In this document: in pieces, positions 34,894 through 46,348 of the stretch
Layout of the letters: the number at the start of each line of letters is the position of its first letter
Position numbering within the stretch: position 1 is the first letter of the stretch
Assembly: GCF_000014865.1 (NCBI RefSeq)
Contig: NC_008576.1
Location: forward strand, 4,655,582 to 4,719,581
Direction of reading: 5' to 3'
Length of the DNA: 64,000 nucleotides
DNA from: Magnetococcus marinus MC-1
GTDB taxonomy: Bacteria; Pseudomonadota; Magnetococcia; Magnetococcales; Magnetococcaceae
Program-made: the position numbers and the translations under genes
Notes under the pieces: generated by a model
Told to the model about the DNA's origin: nothing
The model's database searches: none
What the model saw: the letters and a program-made list of their open reading frames with translations, nothing else

Positions 34894-35997
34894 ATGAACG
34901 CACCGACGACTTATTCCCCTTTGCCATCTCTTCGGATTGGCGAACACACCTTACCTGTCCCCATCATCCAGGGTGGCATGGGCGTGCGCGTCTCTGCGCA
35001 CAATTTGGCCGCTGCGGTGGCCAATGCCGGGGGCGGTGGCATTATTGCCACAGTGGCCCTCTCCCTAGCCTCCAAGTACTACAAAAAGGGACGGGACTAT
35101 TACAAAGCCAACATCAAGGCGTTGACCGATGAGATCCAGTGGGCGCGGGAAAAATCCCCCCATGGTGTCATCGGTACCAACTGCATGGTGGCCATTCGCG
35201 ATTATGAGGCGATGGTACGTACCTCGGTTGAGTGTGGCGCGGATATGATTATCTCTGGGGCGGGGCTACCGCTGCGCCTGCCGGAGTTTGCCGCCGACTA
35301 TCCCAAAACCGCCTTGGTCCCCATTATCTCCTCTTTACGGGCGGGTAAACTGCTGGCCAAGCGCTGGTTAAAGACCTATCAGCGCCTGCCCGATGCCTTT
35401 GTGTTTGAAGATCCTAACAAGGCCGGTGGGCATTTGGGGGTCTCCCGCGATCAACTGTATGGCGCGGAACACAGCTCTGAGGTGGTGGTGCCCCAACTGG
35501 CCGAGTGGTCCCAGCAGGAGTATGGCGGGGATATTCCCATCATCGTTGCGGGGGGTATCTGGGACCGCCAGGACATTGATGCCATGTTTGCGCTGGGGGC
35601 CAAAGGGGTACAGATGGCCAGCCGCTTTATCTGCACCTATGAGTGCGATGCGGCAGACAGCTTTAAACAGTCCTTTATCGACTCTAAAGAGGGGGATGTG
35701 GTGATTATCGACTCCCCAGCTGGTCTGCCGGGGCGGGCACTGAGCACCAACTTTACCAATGATCTGTTCCGTGGTGAAGAGGTGGGTATGAAGTGTATTG
35801 CCACCTGCCTGGAGCACTGCCGCTGCCGGGATGATAAAGAGACCTTCTGCATTGCCGAGGCGCTGCACCTCGCCCAGCAGGGGGATATGCAAAAGGGGCT
35901 GGTCTTTACCGGCACCAATGCCACCCGCCATGACCGTATCATGCATGTGCATGAGATTTTTGAAGAGATCAATGGCCGCCCCTACGTTCCAGCCTAA
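34894..35997 (+). CDS. FMN-dependent nitronate monooxygenase-like oxidoreductase
   Basis: A 367-residue TIM-barrel flavoenzyme of the 2-nitropropane dioxygenase/FabK/PfaD-like group. Motifs: the start PVPIIQGGMGVRVSAHNLAA, NCMVAIRDYEA, GAGLPLRLPEFA, and the FMN phosphate loop IIVAGGIWDRQDIDAMFALGAKGVQ-type region (GAKGVQMASRF). It has an unusual cysteine-rich stretch near residue 307 (CIATCLEHCRCRDDKETFC), which could bind a metal or a cluster. The physiological substrate is unknown. It is monocistronic with a long terminator downstream. Confidence 0.85.
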   Translation: MNAPTTYSPLPSLRIGEHTLPVPIIQGGMGVRVSAHNLAAAVANAGGGGIIATVALSLASKYYKKGRDYYKANIKALTDEIQWAREKSPHGVIGTNCMVAIRDYEAMVRTSVECGADMIISGAGLPLRLPEFAADYPKTALVPIISSLRAGKLLAKRWLKTYQRLPDAFVFEDPNKAGGHLGVSRDQLYGAEHSSEVVVPQLAEWSQQEYGGDIPIIVAGGIWDRQDIDAMFALGAKGVQMASRFICTYECDAADSFKQSFIDSKEGDVVIIDSPAGLPGRALSTNFTNDLFRGEEVGMKCIATCLEHCRCRDDKETFCIAEALHLAQQGDMQKGLVFTGTNATRHDRIMHVHEIFEEINGRPYVPA

Positions 35998-36022
35998 GCG
36001 GGAACCAACCTCGCGGCTTACG

Positions 36023-36070
36023 CCATAAAAACAGCGCCCGCGTCCCGTGACCCGGGCGCTGTTTTTATGG
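36023..36070. terminator. Long bidirectional terminator
   Basis: An 18-base-pair perfect stem (36023-36040 with 36053-36070) with A-rich and T-rich outer ends lies between the convergent oxidoreductase and priA genes. Confidence 0.9.
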
Positions 36071-36114
36071 CCACAAACCAAACCCGCTCCGCTGGCCCAG
36101 CCTATTCTCCCACC

Positions 36115-38331
36115 CTACACAAAACCGTAGGGGTCGATGTCCACATCCACGCGGATTTTGCGGCCCGCCATGGGCTGGGCAATCTGTAGCAGTTGGCTGA
36201 CCATGGCGTGTACCCCCTGCACCGTCTCGGCCTTAATCATCAACTGCCAGCGAAAACGGTTGCGTAGCTTAAACAACGGGGCCGGGGCGGGACCCAACAC
36301 CACCACCCCCGGCTGATCCGGCACCAAGCGCCGCAGCTCATGGATAAAATGCCCACCCTCTTGCACATTGGGGGTGGAAAAACGCAGCACCGCCATGCGC
36401 TTAAAGGGGGGATACCCCACCAATTGACGAAAACCAAACTCCGCATCGGCAAAGCGGTCGGCATCATGGGCCATGGCCGCCTGAATGGCATAGTGGGCAG
36501 GATCAAAGCTCTGGACATAGACCTGCCCCACCTCTGCCTCGCGGCCCGCCCGCCCCGCGACCTGGGTAATAAGCTGAAAAGTGCGCTCCGCTGCCCGAAA
36601 ATCGGGCATGCTCAAGGTGGTCTCCGCCAAGACCACCCCCACCAGCGTTAAACGGGGAAAATGGTGCCCCTTGGCTACCATCTGCGTGCCCACCAAAATA
36701 TCAATCTGCCCCTCATGAAACTGCTTGAGAATACGTTCCATGGCGCCGCTTTGAGCCACCGCATCCCGGTCCAAACGGGCCACCCGTGCCTCGGGAAAAC
36801 AGCTCTCTACCTCCAACTGCAAGCGCTCCGTGCCCGGCCCAAACTGAATCAACCCCAACTGCTTGCAGTTGGGGCACAGATCCGGCACCCCCTGCACATG
36901 GTCACAATAGTGGCACACCAACTTGGCCGCCCCTTTGTGCAGGGTAAGCGCCACCGAACAGTTGGGACAACTCACCGTGATCCCACATAAATTACATAAA
37001 ATGGCCGGGGCAAAACCACGCCGATTGAGAAACAGCAGACTCTGTTTACCCGCCTGCCACACCTGCTGCATCGCCTGCCGCAGGGGATGGCTCAACAGGG
37101 TGCCAAAGGGCAGCCCTTGCAAATTTTTTTTATCCGCCAGATTGATCACCTGCACCGGGGGCAGGGCAACCCCGGTGGCCCGCTGGGTGAGGTGCAGGTG
37201 GTGATAACGCCCCTGCTGGGCATTGTAGAGGCTCTCCATCGAGGGGGTCGCGCTGCCCAACACCAAGACCGCTTGGTTCATACGCGCCCGCACCACCGCC
37301 ATGTCACGGGCGTTGTAGGGCACCCCCTCCTCCTGCTTGTAGGAGCCCTCATGCTCCTCATCCACCACAATCAGCCCCAGCTTGGCAAAGGGGGCAAACA
37401 GGGCACTACGCGCCCCAATCACCACCCGTGCTGCGCCACTCTTGGCACGTTGCCAATCGCGATAGCGGCGGGCGGCGCTCATCTCGGAGTGAAAGACCGC
37501 CAGATTTTCATGAAAACGGGCCTCGTAGCGCTGGATCAACTGCGGCGTCAAGGCGATCTCTGGCACCAGCAGCAACGCCTGCCTACCCTGGGCCAAACAG
37601 TGCTCCACCCCACGAAAATAGACCTCGGTCTTGCCCGAGCCGGTCACGCCATCCAGCAAAAAGGCCGCAAAGTGTTGAGCCTCCAGCGCCGCCACCAACT
37701 GACCCACCGCCTGCTGTTGCTGCTCATTGAGCGGCGGGGCCGCCTGCATCACCCGCGACGTAGGGCTCTCCGCCGCCTCCGTGGCCGTATGCCGGGCGTT
37801 CCAACTCTGTTCGGTCAGGATATAGCCCGCCATCTCCAACTGCTTTAAACGGCGGCTCAGCCCCCGGCGGCCATGATTCCGCGCCAAGGTCTCCTCGGTC
37901 AGGCCATTGCTGCGCTTTTGCAGGGCGGTGGCGATGGCTTGCAGCGCTGCGGGCTGTTGGGCCAGGGTGGTTGGGTCTGCGGCGGGGTTCCAACGGATGC
38001 GCTGTTTACGGTCGTAGCGCAGGTGGCCCGGCAAGGCGGCGGTAATCACCGCACCGGCGGGTTGATGGTAGTAGCGGATCATCCAGTTCAGCAGCTGCCG
38101 CAGCTCATCATCCAGCAGCGACTCATCACTGAGCACCTCTTCAATCTCTTTCAGCTCCCCCTCGCACCACTGGGGGGTGGCACTGCACGCCCACACCACC
38201 CCGGTACGCAGGCTATTGCCCACCGGCACCAACACCAGATAACCCGGGTGACACCCATCGGCCAGCTCAGCAGGAATTTTATAAGAAAACGAGGCGTCAC
38301 GTGCGCCGGTAAGAGCAACCAGGGCATACAT
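36115..38331 (-). CDS. priA: Primosomal replication restart helicase PriA
   Basis: 3-prime to 5-prime DNA helicase that reloads the replisome at stalled forks. The 738-residue protein has the N-terminal fork-binding domain (from MYALVALTGARDASFSYKIP), Walker A DGVTGSGKTEVYF, the DEEH box VDEEHEGSYKQEEG, an eight-cysteine zinc region (CNLCGITVSCPNCSVAL, CHYC, CPNC) and helicase motifs V and VI (VGTQMVAKGHHFP, QVAGRAGR). The frame is open to 38457, but the family N-terminus begins at the ATG at 38331. Confidence 0.96.
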   Translation of the reverse strand: MYALVALTGARDASFSYKIPAELADGCHPGYLVLVPVGNSLRTGVVWACSATPQWCEGELKEIEEVLSDESLLDDELRQLLNWMIRYYHQPAGAVITAALPGHLRYDRKQRIRWNPAADPTTLAQQPAALQAIATALQKRSNGLTEETLARNHGRRGLSRRLKQLEMAGYILTEQSWNARHTATEAAESPTSRVMQAAPPLNEQQQQAVGQLVAALEAQHFAAFLLDGVTGSGKTEVYFRGVEHCLAQGRQALLLVPEIALTPQLIQRYEARFHENLAVFHSEMSAARRYRDWQRAKSGAARVVIGARSALFAPFAKLGLIVVDEEHEGSYKQEEGVPYNARDMAVVRARMNQAVLVLGSATPSMESLYNAQQGRYHHLHLTQRATGVALPPVQVINLADKKNLQGLPFGTLLSHPLRQAMQQVWQAGKQSLLFLNRRGFAPAILCNLCGITVSCPNCSVALTLHKGAAKLVCHYCDHVQGVPDLCPNCKQLGLIQFGPGTERLQLEVESCFPEARVARLDRDAVAQSGAMERILKQFHEGQIDILVGTQMVAKGHHFPRLTLVGVVLAETTLSMPDFRAAERTFQLITQVAGRAGREAEVGQVYVQSFDPAHYAIQAAMAHDADRFADAEFGFRQLVGYPPFKRMAVLRFSTPNVQEGGHFIHELRRLVPDQPGVVVLGPAPAPLFKLRNRFRWQLMIKAETVQGVHAMVSQLLQIAQPMAGRKIRVDVDIDPYGFV

Positions 38332-38467
38332 GGGTGGGAAAAGCTCCCAGGGCGGGACAAGGTGGTTGATGCGCGGGCGGGGCGGCGGTGGCGATGGATG
38401 GAGCCAGCCAGGCCCCCCCTCAAATGAGGGGCTCGGCACCAACCGGTACCGAGCCACCCTAACCGCT

Positions 38468-39577
38468 CTATGCGCCCTTAACCGCTTGGATGAGGGTCTC
38501 CACCACCTTATCTTGATCCGCCTCGCTCAAGAATGGGTGCATGGGCAGACTCATCACCTCTGCTGCGGCCTTCTCCGACTCAGGGAAGCAGGGCTCCGCT
38601 TCGCCACTCTTGGCGCGGATGGCCTTAAAGACCGGCTGATGCGGCAGTGGAATGGGGTAGTGTACCGCTGTCGGCACCCCATGCTCCCCCATCACCTTTT
38701 GCACGGCGTCGCGGTTGGCAACCCGCACGGTAAACTGGGCAAACACGCTGATATTACCCGCACGAATAATGGGGGTCTGCACATGGCCCTGCAACCCCTC
38801 GATATAGCGGTTGGCAATGCGCTGACGGGCGTCAATCTCATCCTGGAAGTGGGGCAGCTTGGCCCCCAATACCGCCGCTTGAATGGAGTCCAGACGTCCA
38901 TTGATGCCTAAAAAGCCGTGTTGATAGCGGGCCGATTGACCATGATCTTTAACTTGGCGCACCTTTTCGGCCAGCTCGTCATTGTCGGTAAAGACCATGC
39001 CCCCATCCCCAAAACAGCCCAACGGCTTGGCCGGAAAAAAGGAGGTCGCCGCCGCCTCGGTCAGCGCACAGGAGCGCTTGCCCTGAAAGCTGGAACCCAA
39101 GGATTGACAGGCATCCTCCAACACAGGGATACCATACTTGGCACCAATGGCATTGAGCGCCACATAGTCGGCACACTGACCATACAGCGAAACCGGCAGA
39201 ATAAGCTTGGTGTTGGGGGTTATGGCCGCCTCCACCTTAACCGGGTCAATATTCAGGGTGTCGGGCTCAATATCCACAAACACCGGCTTGGCCCCTACCA
39301 AAGCAATCACCTCCGCCGTGGCAATAAAGGTAAAGGCGGTGGTAATCACCTCATCCCCAGGGCCAATGCCCCAGGACATCAACAGCGCCAGCAGAGCATC
39401 GGTGCCCGAAGAGACCCCAATGGCATGCTTGACCCCCACAAAAGCGGCCAGGTCCCGCTCCAGGTCGCCAATCCAAGGGCCATTAATAAAACGCACCGTA
39501 TCCACCACATCCTTCATGGCGGCGTCAATCTCAGCCTGATAAGCGAGATACTGGGTTTTTAGATCGATGAACTGCAT
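38468..39577 (-). CDS. DegT/DnrJ/EryC1 sugar aminotransferase (WbpE/WlbC-like)
   Basis: PLP-dependent aminotransferase of nucleotide-sugar synthesis, 369 residues. Features: MQFIDLKTQYLAYQAEID at the start, SSGTDALLALL, the ED of VLEDACQSLGS, and the PLP-lysine motif SFFPAKPLGCFGDGGM. The N-terminal similarity points to UDP-2-acetamido-3-oxo-glucuronate type aminotransferases used for surface polysaccharides, but no other sugar genes flank it. The ATG at 39577 gives the usual N-terminus. It may be read with priA, the next gene. Confidence 0.9.
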   Translation of the reverse strand: MQFIDLKTQYLAYQAEIDAAMKDVVDTVRFINGPWIGDLERDLAAFVGVKHAIGVSSGTDALLALLMSWGIGPGDEVITTAFTFIATAEVIALVGAKPVFVDIEPDTLNIDPVKVEAAITPNTKLILPVSLYGQCADYVALNAIGAKYGIPVLEDACQSLGSSFQGKRSCALTEAAATSFFPAKPLGCFGDGGMVFTDNDELAEKVRQVKDHGQSARYQHGFLGINGRLDSIQAAVLGAKLPHFQDEIDARQRIANRYIEGLQGHVQTPIIRAGNISVFAQFTVRVANRDAVQKVMGEHGVPTAVHYPIPLPHQPVFKAIRAKSGEAEPCFPESEKAAAEVMSLPMHPFLSEADQDKVVETLIQAVKGA

Positions 39578-39795
39578 GGAATCGGCTCCAACATGGCGTG
39601 AAATTATCGAAGAGGCGCCCGCACGGCCAACCCCTTCACCAACAGCGTGAGTAGAGCGGCCCCCAAACACTACCTTGTCCGGTTCATGCTCTCCAATTTT
39701 CCCCTTCCAACCACCGCAAACCAACGCCGCTGCCCCGTTGCGCCGCCCCATGCCCGCGCCACCAACCCCAGGGCACAACCCCCTACCTTGGTCTG

Positions 39796-40632
39796 CTAAA
39801 ACCCAGCGGGTAGCCCCACCAGCTCACCCCGAAAGACCTCTGTCGCGGGCCCGCTCATCATTACCCGATCACTCTCCAACCAAACAATCTGTAGCTCACC
39901 CCCATCCAGCACCACCGTACAGTCGCGCTCCACCCAACCCTGCCGCATGCAGGCCACCGCCGCCGCACAGGCCCCAGTGCCACACGCCGGGGTGATACCC
40001 GCCCCCCGCTCCCATACCCGCATGCGGATACGCGACCGGCTGAGCACCTGCACCACCTCAAAATTAATCCGATTGGGAAACAGCGCATGGTGCTCCACCA
40101 AAGGCCCCACCTTGGCCAGCTCAAACCCTTCGGCATCCGCGACCCGCACCACCCCATGGGGGTTGCCCATGGAGAGCGCCGTCATGCGGTAGCTCTGCCC
40201 GCCAACCTCCAGCGGTGCGTCAATCATCTCCCCATCCTGGTCCAGCGGAATCGCCCGCCCTGCCCATTGGGGCCGACCCATATCCACCGTAATGGCCAAG
40301 GCCGACGTCACCTGTGGGCGCATGATCCCCGCCAGCGTCTCCACCGCCAAGGCCGCCGCCATCCCCCGCTGCTCATGCAGATAGAGACCCACACAGCGCA
40401 TGGCATTACCGCACATCTCCGCCCGGGAGCCATCCGGGTTATAGATGCGCATCTGGGCATCTCCCCCCTCGACGCCGGGCAGGAGCTGCACCACCTGATC
40501 ACACCCCACGCCGCGCCGCCGGTCGGCCCAAAAGCGGGCCTCCTGGGGGCTTAATTCACGAGGGCTCTCCAGGTGATCCAACACCACAAAATCATTGCCC
40601 AGGCCGTGCATTTTAATAAAGCGTTCACCCAC
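39796..40632 (-). CDS. dapF: Diaminopimelate epimerase
   Basis: Interconverts LL- and meso-diaminopimelate for lysine and peptidoglycan. The 278-residue protein has both active-site cysteines, in AEMCGNAMRC and TPACGTGACAAAV, and the N-terminal KMHGLGNDFVVLD. It begins with GTG, 2 bases after the lysA stop, so lysA and dapF are coupled. This is the standard argH-lptM-lysA-dapF arrangement. Confidence 0.97.
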   Translation of the reverse strand: MGERFIKMHGLGNDFVVLDHLESPRELSPQEARFWADRRRGVGCDQVVQLLPGVEGGDAQMRIYNPDGSRAEMCGNAMRCVGLYLHEQRGMAAALAVETLAGIMRPQVTSALAITVDMGRPQWAGRAIPLDQDGEMIDAPLEVGGQSYRMTALSMGNPHGVVRVADAEGFELAKVGPLVEHHALFPNRINFEVVQVLSRSRIRMRVWERGAGITPACGTGACAAAVACMRQGWVERDCTVVLDGGELQIVWLESDRVMMSGPATEVFRGELVGLPAGF

Positions 40633-40634
40633 GG

Positions 40635-41897
40635 TCAGGCATCCTCAAACAGGGACTCATTCTCCAACAGCTGCGCCACGCTCTCCCGCTTGCGCACCAC
40701 CGCGTAGCGATCCCCACGCACCAACACTTCCGCCACCCGTGGGCGGGTGTTGTAGTTGCTGCTCATCACAAAACCGTAGGCCCCCGCCGAGCGCACCGCC
40801 AGCAGTTCGCCCTGATACACCTCACTCAAATAGCGATCCCGCGCAAAAAAATCACCGGTCTCACAGATTGGCCCCACCACATCCACCACCTGCTCCTCAC
40901 GGTCAAACTTGCGCTGCAAGGGAATCACCCCATGGTAGGCGTTGTAGATGGCAGGCCGCAGCAGATCGTTCATACCGGCATCGGTAATCACAAAGTGGCG
41001 CTGCTCGCCCTTTTTCACATACTCCACCCGCGTCACCAACACCCCGGCATTCCCCACAATGGCACGCCCAGGCTCTAATATCACCGTCACCGGCATGCCA
41101 TCCAACTGCTCCAGCAGGGCTGCGGCCAGCTCCGCCGGGCTGGGCGGGGTATCGCCATCCTCATAGGGGATGCCCAAACCACCACCAAGATCCAGATTTT
41201 TAATCTCAATACCGTGGCCCTTGAGCGCCTGAATCAATACCATCACCCGCTTGAGGGCATCCACAAAGGGAGAGAGCTGGGTCAGCTGCGAACCGATGTG
41301 ACAATCCAGCCCCACCACCTGCACATGGCTCATCTGCGCCGCCTGCTGATAGACCGCCACCGCCTCCCCAAAGGGAATACCAAACTTATTGCGTTTCAAG
41401 CCGGTGGAGATATAGGGGTGGGTTTTGGGGTCCACATCGGGATTAATGCGCAGCGTCACCGGGGCCGCCACATCCATGGCCAGCGCCACCTCTTGAATGC
41501 GCTGTAGTTCGGGGATCGACTCCACATTAAACATGCGCACGCCATAGGCCAAAGCGGCCTGAATCTCCGCCCGGCTTTTGCCCACACCAGAAAAAACCAC
41601 CCGCTCGCCAGGACAGCCAACCCGCCGTACCCGCTCCAACTCGCCCCCCGAGACAATATCAAAACCCGCACCCTGTTTGGCCAAAGCATCCAACACAGCC
41701 AGATTGCTGTTAGCCTTAACCGAATAACAGATCAGGCTATCTTGGCTGGCGAAAGCCTGCTGAAACACCTGTAAATGGTGCAACAAGGTTCGCTCTGAAT
41801 AGCAATAAAAGGGGGTTCCCACCGCTTGCGCGATCTGCTCTAAAGCCACCTCTTCACAGAAAAGTTGGTCATCTTGATAGTGAAAATAGTCCATCAT
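40635..41897 (-). CDS. lysA: Diaminopimelate decarboxylase
   Basis: Makes L-lysine from meso-diaminopimelate with PLP. The 420-residue protein has the PLP-lysine in LICYSVKANSNLAVL, HIGSQLTQLSPF, the glycine-rich LDLGGGLGIPY, EPGRAIVGNAGVLVTRV and the CETGDFFARDR active-site segment. The ATG at 41897 (or the adjacent ATG at 41894) is preceded by GGGG; the frame extends to 41939. It follows the small lipoprotein gene. Confidence 0.97.
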   Translation of the reverse strand: MMDYFHYQDDQLFCEEVALEQIAQAVGTPFYCYSERTLLHHLQVFQQAFASQDSLICYSVKANSNLAVLDALAKQGAGFDIVSGGELERVRRVGCPGERVVFSGVGKSRAEIQAALAYGVRMFNVESIPELQRIQEVALAMDVAAPVTLRINPDVDPKTHPYISTGLKRNKFGIPFGEAVAVYQQAAQMSHVQVVGLDCHIGSQLTQLSPFVDALKRVMVLIQALKGHGIEIKNLDLGGGLGIPYEDGDTPPSPAELAAALLEQLDGMPVTVILEPGRAIVGNAGVLVTRVEYVKKGEQRHFVITDAGMNDLLRPAIYNAYHGVIPLQRKFDREEQVVDVVGPICETGDFFARDRYLSEVYQGELLAVRSAGAYGFVMSSNYNTRPRVAEVLVRGDRYAVVRKRESVAQLLENESLFEDA

Positions 41898-42076
41898 CAC
41901 ACCCCATCTAGGGCTAAAATCGCGAGTGTCGTGGCACACCCTCTGTACTCAGCAAGCCTCTCGCCTGAGCCATAGGGTGCAGACTCCCCCCTATGGTGAG
42001 CGTGCCATGGGCCAAGCCGCCGCATCACACCCTTTTTCCAGGCCCTAGGCGTGTTGGCTCAACGCCCCAGCAAACG

Positions 42077-42193
42077 CTAGCGCTTCTGCTCTTTTTTGCT
42101 CGTCGAGGACTCATCGGGGAGATAAAGATCCCCTTTATAACCACATCCATAAAGGACCACTAGGGTGATCACCGCTATTAACCATCTGCGCAT
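42077..42193 (-). CDS. lptM: Small LptM/YifL-type lipoprotein
   Basis: A 38-residue lipoprotein precursor: MRRWLIAVITLVVLYGC gives a signal with lipobox LYGC (Cys17), followed by GYKGDLYLPDE, the hallmark GxKGxLYLP sequence of LptM/YifL. LptM binds the LptDE translocon and helps its oxidative assembly. GGAGAAG lies 6 bases before the ATG. Its place between argH and lysA is the conserved one. The gene is very short, which makes it easy to overlook. Confidence 0.9.
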   Translation of the reverse strand: MRRWLIAVITLVVLYGCGYKGDLYLPDESSTSKKEQKR

Positions 42194-42312
42194 GGAAATC
42201 TTCTCCGCTGGGGTGGCCGCTCTCGACAGCCCAATCCGTCAGGTAAAGCTCTGTTATACGTTGTTTCAGGCGTGCGGGTCTAGGCGTCTTGAGCGGGATA
42301 GAGCAGGCAGGC

Positions 42313-42345
42313 ACCCAGGGGTATGGGCAAACCCCCACCCTGGGT
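42313..42345 (-). terminator. Hairpin after argH
   Basis: ACCCAGGG (42313-42320) pairs with CCCTGGGT (42338-42345), and inner G and C runs can extend the stem. It lies about 55 bases past the argH stop on the minus strand. There is no T run. Confidence 0.4.
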
Positions 42346-42400
42346 CGATCCATCACTGCTCGGATTGATCCAGAGTGGGGTGTTTGTCAGAGCGGCAGGA

Positions 42401-43795
42401 TTACAGAGCAAGCTCCTGTTTGGCCATGGCAATGGCGGTGCGTACCGTTGCAACGGCAGTGCCGCCAATGGCTTGGCGGGCATTGACGGAGGATTCCACC
42501 GATAAAATGGCCGTTACATCGGACTCAATCCGGCCATCCACCGACTGAAGGTCAGCCAGAGTCAACCCATCCAGATCCACCCCCTGCTGCTCGGCCATGC
42601 GCACAATGGTGCCCACAATTTCATGGGCCTCCCGAAAGGGAATCTGCTTACGCACCAGATAATCCGCCAGATCGGTCGCGGTGGCAAAACCCGCCCCCGC
42701 CGCCCCACGCAGGGTTGCCACCTGGGGCTGTATGCCCGGCACCATATCCCCAAACACCCGCAGGCAGGCGCGCACCGTATCCACGGCATCAAAAACCGCC
42801 TCTTTATCCTCCTGCATATCCCGGTTATAGGCCAGGGGTAGCCCTTTCATCAGCGTCAACACACTGGTTAGCGCCCCATAGACCCGCCCCACTTTGCCCC
42901 GCACCAGCTCCGGCACATCGGGGTTTTTTTTCTGCGGCATAATGCTGGAACCGGTGCAAAAGGCATCGGGCAGACGTATAAAACGGTAGGCCGGCGCACT
43001 CCACAAAATCAGCTCTTCAGAAAAACGGGATAGGTGCATCATCAGGGTTGCGCAGGCGGCCATCATCTCAATGGCAAAATCCCGATCCGAAACCGCATCC
43101 AAAGAGTTTTCACACAGACCATCAAATTCCAGCTCCCGCGCCACACTCTCCCGATCCAACGGAAAGGTGGTACCCGCCAGCGCCGCAGAACCCAACGGCA
43201 TACGGTTAAGCCGGGGGCGCATATCGCTAAACCGCCCATAGTCCCGCTTGAGCATCTCATAATAGGCCATCATATGGTGGCCAAAGGTGACGGGCTGGGC
43301 GCTCTGCATGTGGGTAAATCCCGGCATGATCACATGGGCGTGCTGCTCGGCCAGCATCACCAACCCCCCTTGCAAGGTGCGAATGGCTTGCACAATGGCA
43401 TCCAACTCATCCCGTAGATAAAGGCGAAAGTCCGTCGCCACCTGATCATTGCGGGAACGGGCGGTGTGCAATTTACCCGCCACCGGCCCAATGATCTCGG
43501 TAAGGCGGCTCTCCACATGCATATGGATATCTTCCAAGGCGTTGCTGTAGTGCATCTCGCCCCGGTCAATTTCACCGCGTACCTGCTGCAACCCCTGAAT
43601 AATGCGCTCGGCATCCGCCTGGGGAATAATCCCTTGGCGGCCCAGCATGGCGCAGTGGGCAATGGAGCCACGAATATCGTGCCGGTAAAGACGGGCGTCA
43701 TAGTCGATGGAGGCACTAAAGGCCTCCACAAAGGCGTTGGTGGGTTCGCTAAAGCGCCCCCCCCACAATTTACCCATGGGTTTGCCGTCTGACAT
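42401..43795 (-). CDS. argH: Argininosuccinate lyase
   Basis: Last step of arginine synthesis, releasing arginine and fumarate. The 464-residue protein has [20 protein letters not shown] at the start, the [11 protein letters not shown] motif, [15 protein letters not shown], and the fumarase-family signature [12 protein letters not shown]. It is separated from argG by 275 bases and lies upstream of lptM-lysA-dapF on the same strand. Confidence 0.98.
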
Positions 43796-44022
43796 GCGAC
43801 CACTCCTAGAACGGTTGATATGGCACGATAAAAAAGAGAATCAAAAGGGATAGGGACACAGACAGACCAACTGCACCAGAGTTTTTTAGGGGGTGACTTG
43901 GCCCACGACTACCGCACGCTACCTACGGCGTCGCCCACCTGCCCGGATGCACATCCGGCTGAGGCTGGCGACCTCACGGCCTGGACCGAGCGACCACACC
44001 ACCCGCCCACGGGCCGCAAGCT

Positions 44023-44058
44023 GGTGCTGGTGCGGGAAAGAGCCCCCACACCAGCACC
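44023..44058 (-). terminator. Hairpin after argG
   Basis: GGTGCTGGTG (44023-44032) pairs with CACCAGCACC (44049-44058), with a further GGG/CCC pairing inside. It begins 13 bases past the argG stop. There is no T run; it may separate the argDFG and argH units. Confidence 0.5.
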
Positions 44059-44070
44059 CGGCCTACACGC

Positions 44071-45294
<1,224 letters not shown>

Positions 45295-45328
45295 CGGTCT
45301 CACCTTCCACGCTAAACGATGCTTGAGT

Positions 45329-46294
45329 TTAAGCCTCCGCAGGCACGCCACCCAGCATCAAAAATTCCAAAATCGCCTTCTGTACATGCAGACGATTCTC
45401 CGCTTCATCCCACACCACCGACTGAGAACCCTCCAACACCGCTGCCGTCACCTCTTCTCCACGATGGGCGGGCAGACAGTGCATAAAGAGCGCCTCGGCA
45501 TCCGCCGCCGCCATCAAACCACTATCCACCTGATAGGCCGCAAAAACCGCCTTGCGGGTATCGCTCTCCCCCTCCTGCCCCATAGAGGTCCAAACATCGG
45601 TGGTCACCAGATGAGCCCGATCCACCCCCTGCCGGGGGTCCCGTACCAGGGTAAGGCTGGCATCCACCTCGCGCTCGGCAAGCTCTTTGCGCGCCGCAGA
45701 GAGTATATCCCCGTCGGGCTCATAGCCCAACGGGCAGGCCAGCGTTAAATGAAAACCATAACGCACCGCCGCCTGTATCCAGGTGTTGGCCATATTGTTG
45801 CCATCCCCCACCCAAGCGACCCGCTTACCCTTGAGCGAACCACGCTTCTCCTCAAAAGTAAAAATATCCGCCAAAACCTGACAAGGGTGCAGTGTATCGG
45901 TCAACCCATTGATTACCGGCACGCTGGCATACTCTGCCATGATCTCCACATTGGCATGATCAAAAGTGCGCACCATTATGCCATCCACATAGCGTGACAG
46001 CACCCGCGCACTATCCTTCACCCCTTCACCGCGCCCCAATTGGATGTCTCGCGATGACAAAAAGAGCGCCTTACCACCCAACTGAAACATGCCTGCCTCA
46101 AACGAGACCCGCGTGCGGGTAGAGGATTTTTCAAACAGCATGGCCAAGGTACGGCCATCCAGCGAGTGCACAGGTTCGTGCCGCTCTAGCTTACGCTTGA
46201 GCGTGGTCGCCCGTTGAAAAAGAACGGTAAACTCCTCATCCCGCAGATCAAACAAGGATAAGAGATCCCGCTTTGGTTGATTGTGAATACCCAT
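45329..46294 (-). CDS. argF: Ornithine carbamoyltransferase
   Basis: Makes citrulline from ornithine and carbamoyl phosphate. The 321-residue protein has the carbamoyl phosphate loop [12 protein letters not shown], the [14 protein letters not shown] segment, [11 protein letters not shown] for ornithine, and the catalytic [11 protein letters not shown]. It lies between argD (55-base gap) and argG (34-base gap) and is almost surely cotranscribed with them. Confidence 0.98.
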   Translation of the reverse strand: MGIHNQPKRDLLSLFDLRDEEFTVLFQRATTLKRKLERHEPVHSLDGRTLAMLFEKSSTRTRVSFEAGMFQLGGKALFLSSRDIQLGRGEGVKDSARVLSRYVDGIMVRTFDHANVEIMAEYASVPVINGLTDTLHPCQVLADIFTFEEKRGSLKGKRVAWVGDGNNMANTWIQAAVRYGFHLTLACPLGYEPDGDILSAARKELAEREVDASLTLVRDPRQGVDRAHLVTTDVWTSMGQEGESDTRKAVFAAYQVDSGLMAAADAEALFMHCLPAHRGEEVTAAVLEGSQSVVWDEAENRLHVQKAILEFLMLGGVPAEA

Positions 46295-46348
46295 AACCGC
46301 TTCTTCGCCATGTCGTTGATGTTCCCCCCAAAAAACACAGGAGCGAAC

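Noticed and set aside
43796..44070. tRNA or small RNA gene in the argG-argH gap
   Set aside because: Only an imperfect hairpin is present; no tRNA T-loop or anticodon arm can be drawn.
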